Program-made: the position numbers and the translations under genes
Shown: piece by piece, positions 1 through 5,024 of the stretch
How positions within the stretch are numbered: position 1 is the first letter of the stretch
Layout: the number at the start of each line of letters is the position of its first letter
The notes under the pieces: generated by a model
Databases searched by the model: none
The model's input: only the letters and a program-made list of their open reading frames with translations
Told to the model about the DNA's origin: nothing
NCBI GenBank assembly: GCA_014377915.1
Contig: JACMOT010000255.1
Coordinates: forward strand, 1 to 5,704
Direction: 5' to 3'
DNA: 5,704 nucleotides
Origin: Tardiphaga sp.
Lineage (GTDB): Bacteria; Pseudomonadota; Alphaproteobacteria; Rhizobiales; Xanthobacteraceae

Positions 1-5
1 CGCCC

Positions 6-37
6 GGGGGGGGTGTGGGCCGTTTGGGGCGGGAGGG
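6..37 (+). other. Putative G-quadruplex motif upstream of the methyltransferase gene
   Basis: Five runs of three or more G lie on the plus strand: 6-13 (eight G), 17-19, 26-29, 31-33 and 35-37, with gaps of 3, 6, 1 and 1 nt. This satisfies the usual pattern of four G-tracts separated by 1-7 nt. The stretch ends about 100 nt before the start codon at 135. Whether it folds, or affects transcription, is not shown. The eight-G run is also a place where reads or polymerase may slip, so its length should be treated with care. Confidence 0.5.
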
Positions 38-134
38 ATCGCTGCTGACTCCATCGGCCTTGGCAGTGCCGAAACCGGCGGACCCACCGCTGGGGGCGTC
101 CGTCCATGCCGCATGATGGCCTGAACGGAAAACA

Positions 135-722
135 ATGACCGCGTCCCTTGTTGGAAAATACGTCTGGGCCGTCGGCGTCATCGCGTGGTTCGTGATCCGC
201 TATCCCTATGCCCGCAAGGCACGCCGCACCGCGACCGTGCGCAGCCATGGCTGGAGCCGCGAACGCATCCTGCTGGCCGTGGCGGGGCTCGGTCTGTTCG
301 TGATCCCCGTGCTGTGGCTGGCCAGTGGCTGGCCCGCCACGCTGAACTATGATCTGAATTATGTCGCCGTGATCGTCGGCGCCGCGCTCTATGGGCTGTC
401 GCTGTGGCTGTTTCGCCGCTCGCACAAGGATCTCGGCCGGCAATGGTCCGCCAGCCTCGAAATCCGCGAGAGCCACCAGATCGTGCGGGCAGGGGTGTAT
501 CGCCTGATACGCCACCCGATGTATGCCTCGTTCTGGCTGTGGGCGCTGGCGCAGGCCTTCCTGCTGCCGAACGCGATGGCCGCGCTCAGCGGGCTGGTGG
601 CGATCGCGATCCTGTTCTTCACCCGGATCGACTTCGAGGAGCGTATGCTCACCGAGGCGTTCGGCGACGACTACCGCGCCTATATGCGCGAGACCAAACG
701 CATCATCCCCGGCATCTACTGA
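135..722 (+). CDS. Isoprenylcysteine carboxyl methyltransferase (ICMT/PEMT)-like integral membrane methyltransferase
   Basis: A 195-residue multi-pass membrane protein. Hydrophobic segments lie near residues 8-22, 45-64, 76-93 and 130-163, the last long enough for a helical hairpin. The family signature is in the C-terminal half: G-V-Y-x-x-I-R-H-P-M-Y at 120-130, then the acidic E-E-R at 168-170, F-G-x-x-Y at 176-180 and a closing T-K-R-I-I-P at 187-192. In ICMT and phospholipid methyltransferase relatives this half binds S-adenosylmethionine and the methyl acceptor in the inner membrane. Bacterial members are numerous and their acceptors mostly unknown, so the substrate cannot be named; prenylcysteine is unlikely in bacteria. 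The ATG at 135 follows a weak GGAA (127-130) and gives a sensible first helix. The next gene starts 42 bp downstream in the same direction, which suggests co-transcription. The family call is firm and the reaction is inferred. Confidence 0.85.
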   Translation: MTASLVGKYVWAVGVIAWFVIRYPYARKARRTATVRSHGWSRERILLAVAGLGLFVIPVLWLASGWPATLNYDLNYVAVIVGAALYGLSLWLFRRSHKDLGRQWSASLEIRESHQIVRAGVYRLIRHPMYASFWLWALAQAFLLPNAMAALSGLVAIAILFFTRIDFEERMLTEAFGDDYRAYMRETKRIIPGIY

Positions 723-764
723 CGCCGGTTCAAGCGACAAGCACCGCAACAACGGAGATTTCCA

Positions 765-1907
765 ATGGGCGTCGAAGGCACCACCGGACTGCAACTGCGT
801 TCGCTGATCACCGCGTCAGGCGAACTCGAACTGTCGCTGGCCACGGTCGAGATCGCCGAGCCGGGTCCGGATGAGGTTGTCGTTCGCATCGAGGGCTCGC
901 CGATCAATCCTTCCGACCTCGGCCTGCTGATCGGCGCTGCCGATCCGGCCACGGCGAAGGTTTCGGGCACCCCGGACGCCCCGGTGGTGAAGGCCAGCGT
1001 TCCGCCGGCGGCGATGAAGGCGATGGCCGGTCGGCTCGATGAATCGATGCCGGTCGGCAATGAAGGCGCCGGAATCGTGATCAGGGCGGGTTCGTCGGCC
1101 GAAGCGCAGGCGCTGCTCGGCAAGATGGTCGCGATGATCGGTGGCGCGATGTATGCGCAGTACCGCACCATGAAGGTGAAGGAGTGCCTGCCGTTGCCGG
1201 ACGGCACCACGGCCGCCGAGGGCGCGTCGTGCTTCGTCAACCCGCTGACCTCGCTCGGCATGGTCGAGACCATGCGCCGCGAGGGCCATACCGCGCTGGT
1301 GCACACGGCCGCCGCCTCGAATCTCGGCCAGATGCTGAACCGGATCTGCCTCAAGGACGGCATCGATCTCGTCAACATCGTGCGCAGCGCGGAGCAGGAG
1401 AAGCTGCTGCGCGATCTCGGCGCCAAATATGTCTGCAATTCGACCTCGCCGAGCTCCATGGACGCCCTCACCGGGGCGCTGGTGACCACCGGCGCGACGC
1501 TCGGCTTCGACGCCACCGGCGGCGGCAGATTGCAGGGCCAGATCCTGACGGCGATGGAAGCCGCGGCGGTGAAGACCATGAAGGTCTATAGCCGTTACGG
1601 CTCGACCACCCACAAGCAGCTCTACGTCTATGGCCGTCTCGAATCGAAGCCGATCGAGTTCTCGCCGACCTTCGGCATGGCCTGGGGCATGGGCGGCTGG
1701 CTGCTGTTTCCGTTCCTGCAGAAGATCGGCCAGGCCGATGCGCAGCGGCTGCGCCAGCGCGTGGCCGACGAGCTGAAGACCACCTTCGCCAGCCACTACA
1801 CCAAGGTGGTGTCGCTGCGGGAAGTGCTGCGGCTCGATAATCTGAAGGCCTATGCCAAGCGCGCTACGGGCGAGAAATTCCTGATCAATCCGAACAAGCC
1901 GGGATGA
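765..1907 (+). CDS. Zinc-less medium-chain dehydrogenase/reductase (quinone oxidoreductase-like), NAD(P)H-dependent
   Basis: A 380-residue MDR-superfamily protein. The N-terminal GroES-like catalytic domain carries the N-P-S-D motif (48-51) and G-N-E-G-A-G (98-103). The nucleotide-binding Rossmann domain begins near 176 with A-L-V-H-T-A-A-A-S-N-L-G (177-188), which replaces the usual AxxGxxG turn. The four-cysteine structural zinc lobe is absent: the only cysteines are at 141, 156, 195 and 224, scattered. That places it with zinc-independent quinone or enone reductases, although automatic annotation would probably say 'zinc-binding dehydrogenase'. About 45 residues separate NPSD from GNEGAG, longer than in typical quinone reductases, and this Ala/Pro-rich insert may shape the substrate pocket. 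The start at 765 has a good GGAG (754-757) 7 nt upstream. The stop overlaps the transporter start by 4 bp, implying translational coupling. The substrate is unknown. Confidence 0.85.
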   Translation: MGVEGTTGLQLRSLITASGELELSLATVEIAEPGPDEVVVRIEGSPINPSDLGLLIGAADPATAKVSGTPDAPVVKASVPPAAMKAMAGRLDESMPVGNEGAGIVIRAGSSAEAQALLGKMVAMIGGAMYAQYRTMKVKECLPLPDGTTAAEGASCFVNPLTSLGMVETMRREGHTALVHTAAASNLGQMLNRICLKDGIDLVNIVRSAEQEKLLRDLGAKYVCNSTSPSSMDALTGALVTTGATLGFDATGGGRLQGQILTAMEAAAVKTMKVYSRYGSTTHKQLYVYGRLESKPIEFSPTFGMAWGMGGWLLFPFLQKIGQADAQRLRQRVADELKTTFASHYTKVVSLREVLRLDNLKAYAKRATGEKFLINPNKPG

Positions 1908-3148
1908 CCGCGCTCGATCAAGTCGCGGCCGCGGTCGTTCCGGTCGGCTCCCGCACCCTGCTGCGCCACCGGCCGTTTCTGTTCTACGTCTGGTCGCGCT
2001 GCTTTTCGCGGTTCTCGTCGCAGATCGCCGCGGTGGCGGTGGGCTGGCAGGTCTATGACATGACCGGCAGCGCGTTCCAGCTCGGCATGGTCGGGCTGGT
2101 CCAGTTCCTGCCGATGCTGCTGCTGGTGTTTGCCGGCGGCCACGCCGCCGACCGTTATGATCGGCGCAGCGTGGTGCGGATCTGCCAGGTCGCGCAGGGG
2201 TTGATTGCCGCCTATCTCGCCTGGGGTAGCTATGGCGGCTGGATCACGGTGACCGATATCTTCGTCGCGGTGGCGCTGTTCGGCGCCGCCACCGCGTTCG
2301 AAAGCCCGGCGATTTCTGCGCTGTTGCCCGGCGTGGTGCCCGACGGCACGCTGCAAAAGGCCACCGCGCTGACCACCGGCACCGGGCAATTGGCGATGAT
2401 CTGCGGCCCAGCGCTGGGCGGTATCGCCTATGCGATCTCGACCGGCTTGCCCTATGCGCTGATGACCGGTTTCTGGGTGATCGGCGGCCTGCTGAGCAGC
2501 GCGATCAAGCTCGAACGTGCCATCGTAGCCCGGGAGCCGCCGAGCTTCCGCGCTCTGTTTGCCGGCGTCGGCTTCGTGCGCCGCAATCCGGCGATTCTCG
2601 GCACCATCTCGCTCGATCTGTTCGCGGTGCTGCTCGGCGGCGCCACCGCGCTGCTGCCGATCTATGCCCGTGACATCCTGCAGACCGGCCCCTGGGGTCT
2701 CGGCATCCTGCGCGCGGCGCCGGCGGTCGGCGCCTTGCTGATGACGGTGCTGCTGGCACGCTATTCCATCAAGCGCCGCGTCGGCATGCGCATGTTCCAG
2801 GCGGTGATCGTGTTCGGAATCGCCACCGCGGTATTCGCGGTGTCGGAGCTGGTGTGGCTGTCGTTGATCGCTTTGTTGATCATGGGCGCCGCCGATACGG
2901 TCAGCGTGGTGATCCGGGTGTCGCTGGTCCAGCTCGCCACGCCCGACGACATGCGCGGCCGCGTCGGCGCGGTCAACTTCCTGTTCATCAACGCCTCCAA
3001 TCAGCTTGGCCAGTTTGAAAGCGGCGTCACCGCGGCGCTGTTCGGTACCATGCCGGCGGCGCTGATCGGCGGCTTGGGCACTGTCGCGGTGGCGCTGCTA
3101 TGGATGAAGCTGTTTCCGACCTTGCGGAACGTCGAAAGGCTTGAATAG
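1904..3148 (+). CDS. Major facilitator superfamily transporter, EntS/MFS_3-like exporter
   Basis: A 414-residue polytopic inner-membrane protein, the normal length for a 12-helix MFS carrier. Hydrophobic helices run from about residue 26 to 401. The MFS motif A in the loop after helix 2 is clear: G78-G79 through A-D-R at 82-84 and D-R-R at 86-88. A basic loop (R-Y-S-I-K-R-R, 286-292) marks the equivalent place in the second half, and R-G-R-V-G-A-V-N (351-358) is typical of the subgroup that includes the enterobactin exporter EntS and relatives (PF05977-like). Members are generally proton-driven exporters of siderophores, drugs or metabolites; the substrate here cannot be read from sequence. 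The start ATG shares the ATGA with the stop of the reductase gene, so it probably depends on re-initiation; no strong Shine-Dalgarno is visible. Membership in the superfamily is certain and export is inferred from the subgroup. Confidence 0.9.
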   Translation: MTALDQVAAAVVPVGSRTLLRHRPFLFYVWSRCFSRFSSQIAAVAVGWQVYDMTGSAFQLGMVGLVQFLPMLLLVFAGGHAADRYDRRSVVRICQVAQGLIAAYLAWGSYGGWITVTDIFVAVALFGAATAFESPAISALLPGVVPDGTLQKATALTTGTGQLAMICGPALGGIAYAISTGLPYALMTGFWVIGGLLSSAIKLERAIVAREPPSFRALFAGVGFVRRNPAILGTISLDLFAVLLGGATALLPIYARDILQTGPWGLGILRAAPAVGALLMTVLLARYSIKRRVGMRMFQAVIVFGIATAVFAVSELVWLSLIALLIMGAADTVSVVIRVSLVQLATPDDMRGRVGAVNFLFINASNQLGQFESGVTAALFGTMPAALIGGLGTVAVALLWMKLFPTLRNVERLE

Positions 3149-3161
3149 GCGGCCACCTTTA

Positions 3162-3214
3162 TTTCAAAACAGGTCTGAAAGTGTTTTGAAACCATCTTCA
3201 AGTAGGTTTCGAAA
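3162..3214. repeat. Three near-palindromic TTTYRAAA repeats forming alternative hairpins
   Basis: Three copies of an 8-bp near-palindrome lie at 3162-3169 (TTTCAAAA), 3184-3191 (TTTTGAAA) and 3207-3214 (TTTCGAAA), 22 and 23 bp apart, close to two helical turns. The middle arm can pair with either neighbour: 3162-3171 with 3182-3191 (10 perfect pairs, 10-nt loop), or 3184-3193 with 3205-3214 (9 Watson-Crick pairs plus one G-T, 11-nt loop). The two hairpins exclude each other. The block lies between the MFS stop and the DUF805-like start, in a locally A/T-richer gap. It could be a tandem operator for a dimeric regulator or an RNA switch. No T-run follows either hairpin, so a standard terminator is unlikely. 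Confidence 0.5.
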
Positions 3215-3249
3215 GCTTTACCGTTCCGATGTGGTCGGTAGGTATTAAA

Positions 3250-3261
3250 GTCCGAAAGGAC
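3250..3261 (+). promoter_or_regulatory. Ribosome binding site inside a small GAAA-tetraloop hairpin
   Basis: GTCC (3250-3253) and GGAC (3258-3261) enclose the loop GAAA, a GNRA tetraloop closed by a C-G pair. The Shine-Dalgarno-like AAAGGA (3255-3260) overlaps the loop and the 3' arm, 6 nt before the ATG at 3267. It supports that start over the ATG at 3263, which lies in another frame. The stem has only four pairs, so masking of the site would be weak. Confidence 0.45.
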
Positions 3262-3266
3262 CATGC

Positions 3267-3806
3267 ATGCTGGGTTTTTTGTTCGGCTTCAACGCACGGC
3301 TGCGGCGGTTGATCTATGTTCTGGCGAGCCTCGTGTTGGTCGGCGTCATGGCGGCACTCTGTTACGGCATCTCCAGCTATGTGTTCCAACACACCAACCG
3401 GGTTGTCGAGTTTTCCTTTGAGCAGGCGACGGTACCCGCGCTGGCTGCCGCGGCGTTTTTCATGTGGGTGATCTTCACCCTTCAATCGATGCGGATTCGC
3501 GATATCGGGTGGGACCCGGTCTGCGTGATCCCGCTATGGGCAACCGTTCTGATCATCGATCATGTGGTCGCCGGAAAAATGCCGGGCCTGGCCATTACGG
3601 AGCAGAATCAGACAACGGTCATTGGTGTCGTGGTCAATGTGGGCCTGGTGCTGGTGCTGGGTCTGTGGCCGAGCGGGGAGCAGGGCGTAACCACCGGGGC
3701 GTCCGCGGATTTTCATGACGACGCCAACAGGATCGTGTCCGGTTCGGCCCCGGCGAGCCGCCTCGCCCATGTGATGGGGCAGGCTTCGTCGCACCGCAAA
3801 TACTAA
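3267..3806 (+). CDS. Small DUF805-like integral membrane protein
   Basis: A 179-residue protein with four likely membrane helices, near residues 14-36, 56-73, 83-99 and 116-134. It opens with F-G-F-N-A-R-L-R-R (6-14), which resembles the F-x-G-R-x-x-R start of DUF805 proteins. The R-I-R-D-I-G-W stretch (76-82) ahead of helix 3 matches the family's conserved R-x-x-D-I-G element. W-P-S-G-E (134-138) follows helix 4, where DUF805 proteins usually finish soon afterwards. Here a polar tail of about 40 residues, rich in Ala, Ser and Asp, extends to the end. DUF805 has no established biochemical role. The gene has its own upstream gap of 118 bp with repeats and a good ribosome site, so it probably forms its own unit. 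Several A/T-rich codons early in the gene contrast mildly with its neighbours. The family assignment is by eye and moderately sure. Confidence 0.65.
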   Translation: MLGFLFGFNARLRRLIYVLASLVLVGVMAALCYGISSYVFQHTNRVVEFSFEQATVPALAAAAFFMWVIFTLQSMRIRDIGWDPVCVIPLWATVLIIDHVVAGKMPGLAITEQNQTTVIGVVVNVGLVLVLGLWPSGEQGVTTGASADFHDDANRIVSGSAPASRLAHVMGQASSHRKY

Positions 3807-4022
3807 GCTGAGCGTGGAAGCCGTATCGAGACGCGCCGTCAACGGATGATCGATGCTCGTGCGCCGCGTTGCGGATGACGGGGAGGATGTGTCGGTCGAC
3901 ACGATTGCATCGGGCGCGACGCGTCGCGTTGCCTAATTCATGCACTTGCATCTTGTTGCGGGATATCCGACATCTGGGCCACACACCGCGTGCGCCCAGC
4001 CGCTTCACCCGAGGATCATCCC
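3807..4022. other. 216-bp intergenic gap with a perfect 14-bp palindrome
   Basis: No convincing gene is present on either strand. The clearest element is the fully self-complementary CGCGACGCGTCGCG at 3915-3928, which could be an operator for a dimeric regulator or chance in CG-rich DNA. It lies about 95 bp before the FMN reductase start, a plausible position for control of that gene. I could not find -35 and -10 boxes with acceptable spacing. A 27-codon frame at 3853-3936 overlaps the palindrome but has no family resemblance. Confidence 0.4.
4011..4015 (+). promoter_or_regulatory. Shine-Dalgarno site that fixes the FMN reductase start
   Basis: GAGGA sits 7 nt before the ATG at 4023. A GTG at 3990 would add 11 residues in the same frame, but it would place this strong site inside the gene, and the extra residues do not belong to the flavodoxin-like fold, whose first strand starts right after the ATG. 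Confidence 0.75.
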
Positions 4023-4577
4023 ATGACTACCCATACCGTTGCCGTCATTGTCGGCAGCCTCCGTAAACACTCGTTCTCGCTCCGCATCGCGCAGGCTTTT
4101 GCCAAATTGGCGCCGGCGTCGCTGAAGCTGAACATCGTCACGCTGGAAGGCCTGTCCTTTTTCAACCAGGACCTCGAAGCCACCCCACCGGCCGACTGGG
4201 TCAAGTTTCGCGAATCTATCCAGGCATCGGACGCGGTGATCTTCGTCAGCCCGGAATATAACCGTGCGACCTCGGGCGTGCTGAAGAACGCCATCGATGT
4301 CGGCTCGCGCCCCTATGGCAAGAGCTCGTTCCTCGGCAAGCCGACCGGCATCGTCGTTTCGTCGCCCGGTCCGCAGGGCGGCGTCAGCGCGGCGATGGAC
4401 CTGAAGCGGATCCTGCCGGGCATTGCCGGCCCTGTCTTGCAGCAGCCGGAAATTTACCTGAATGCCGTCGGGGATGCGTTCGACGAGAACGGCGAGATTA
4501 TCAAGGAAGCTATCCGTCCGGTGCTGCAGGCCTATATCGACGCCTTTGCCGCCTGGGTCGAAAAGCAGAAGAAATAG
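4023..4577 (+). CDS. NAD(P)H-dependent FMN reductase, chromate/quinone reductase family
   Basis: A 184-residue cytoplasmic flavoprotein with the flavodoxin-like fold of the NADPH-dependent FMN reductases (PF03358 type), the family of E. coli ChrR (YieF). Strand 1 leads into G-S-L-R-K-H-S-F-S (11-19), the loop that holds the FMN phosphate. S-P-E-Y-N (76-80) and K-N-A-I-D-x-x-S-R-P (88-97) form the second FMN-binding stretch and are near-invariant in the family. S-P-G-P-Q-G-G (114-120) is the third flavin loop. Members transfer electrons from NAD(P)H to quinones, often by two-electron reduction that limits oxidative stress, and many reduce chromate or azo dyes as side activities; the physiological acceptor here is unknown. 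Length is normal and all flavin loops are present. It lies 66 bp upstream of ftsB in the same direction with a strong hairpin between them. Confidence 0.9.
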   Translation: MTTHTVAVIVGSLRKHSFSLRIAQAFAKLAPASLKLNIVTLEGLSFFNQDLEATPPADWVKFRESIQASDAVIFVSPEYNRATSGVLKNAIDVGSRPYGKSSFLGKPTGIVVSSPGPQGGVSAAMDLKRILPGIAGPVLQQPEIYLNAVGDAFDENGEIIKEAIRPVLQAYIDAFAAWVEKQKK

Positions 4578-4595
4578 GCTTCGAATCGTCGCCGT

Positions 4596-4627
4596 GGCCC
4601 GGTTGTTAGGCTTGCCTTAACCGGGCC
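4596..4627 (+). terminator. Strong hairpin between the FMN reductase gene and ftsB
   Basis: GGCCCGGTT (4596-4604) pairs perfectly with AACCGGGCC (4619-4627). Inside the 14-nt loop, AGG (4608-4610) can pair with CCT (4615-4617). It starts 18 nt after the reductase stop and ends 16 nt before the ftsB ATG. A proper T-run is missing (only TTT at 4636-4638), so it may be a partial terminator, an mRNA-stabilising 3' end or an attenuator rather than an efficient intrinsic terminator. Confidence 0.5.
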
Positions 4628-4643
4628 GTCGCATGTTTCGACC

Positions 4644-4961
4644 ATGGTCAGGCATACAAGGCTCAAATCGTTGCTCACCGGGCTCGTGCTCTATGCGCTG
4701 GCAGCCCTGATGATCGGCTATTTCGGCGTCAACGCCTACACCGGCAAATACGGCCTCAATGCCCGCCAGGAGCTGGACCAGGAGATCATCGCGCTGACGT
4801 CCGAACTGGTGCGCCTGAAGAAGGAGCGCGCCGAGGGCGAACAGCGGGTCTCCTCGCTGCGCTCCAGCGGCGTCGATCCCGACATGCTGGACGAGCGCGT
4901 GCGCTATCAACTCGACTACGCCAACCCGCGCGACCTCGTCAAAGTCATCAAGCCGAACTGA
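4644..4961 (+). CDS. ftsB: Septum formation initiator FtsB (FtsB/DivIC family) cell-division protein
   Basis: A 105-residue bitopic membrane protein. A short basic cytoplasmic start (residues 1-8, R and K rich) is followed by one membrane helix (about 9-28). A heptad-like, charged coiled coil (about 41-72) comes next on the periplasmic side. The conserved C-terminal block has the D-P-D-M-L-D-E-R-x-R-Y-Q-L stretch (78-90), seen in alphaproteobacterial FtsB, followed by N-P-R-D-L-V (94-99). In the family this protein joins FtsL and FtsQ (DivIB) and helps activate septal wall synthesis by FtsW/FtsI. Length, topology and motifs all agree. No strong Shine-Dalgarno precedes the ATG at 4644; the ATG at 4633 is in another frame. 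In many alphaproteobacteria ftsB is followed by pdhA on the same strand; here a convergent dehydrogenase gene follows instead. Confidence 0.92.
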   Translation: MVRHTRLKSLLTGLVLYALAALMIGYFGVNAYTGKYGLNARQELDQEIIALTSELVRLKKERAEGEQRVSSLRSSGVDPDMLDERVRYQLDYANPRDLVKVIKPN

Positions 4962-4966
4962 GCGTC

Positions 4967-5015
4967 GGCGGCGTCGCCTTCGGGGCTGCGAACGCAGCCG
5001 TCTCGCAGCGCCGCC
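4967..5015. terminator. Nested inverted repeats between convergent genes, possible bidirectional terminator
   Basis: GGCGGCG (4967-4973) pairs perfectly with CGCCGCC (5009-5015). Within it, GGCTGC (4984-4989) pairs with GCAGCC (4994-4999) around a GAAC loop. The pair fills most of the 63-bp gap between the ftsB stop and the stop of the convergent gene, where transcription from both sides would meet. No T-run is present on either strand, so Rho-independent termination is uncertain. Confidence 0.4.
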
Positions 5016-5024
5016 CTCGGCTAT

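Noticed and set aside
2..124. A plus-strand frame open from the left edge to a TGA at 122-124, which could be the 3' end of an upstream gene
   Set aside because: It is short, very Gly-rich and matches no family I know. The minus strand is also open across the same stretch (Pro-rich, possible ATG near 53-55), so openness means little in such G-rich DNA.
716..1796. Long open frames on the minus strand (about 290 and 330 codons) opposite the MDR reductase
   Set aside because: They are antisense to a clear MDR gene, have Arg/His/Ala-rich low-complexity translations with no domain, and reflect high-GC codon bias.
1850..2389. A 179-codon minus-strand frame opposite the MFS gene start
   Set aside because: The translation is rich in Gly, His, Arg and Gln without recognisable motifs, and lies opposite a textbook MFS protein.
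3217..3248. Possible promoter with TATTAA (3243-3248) as the -10 box of the DUF805-like gene
   Set aside because: The best -35 candidate, TTTACC at 3217-3222, is 20 nt away, too far for a standard promoter; kept only as a weak hint.
3853..3936. A 27-codon frame in the gap before the FMN reductase gene
   Set aside because: It has only a weak GGA upstream, no family resemblance, and is short enough to arise by chance.
3943..3980. Possible promoter around TTGCAT (3946-3951) upstream of the FMN reductase
   Set aside because: No acceptable -10 box occurs 16-18 nt downstream.
3634..4008. Minus-strand frames spanning the end of the DUF805-like gene and the following gap
   Set aside because: The composition is Arg/Pro-rich with no motif, and they partly oppose a better-supported gene.
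4583..4587. A GANTC (CcrM methylation) site just upstream of ftsB, which could tie it to the cell cycle
   Set aside because: GANTC also occurs several times inside other genes in this window, so one copy here is not informative.
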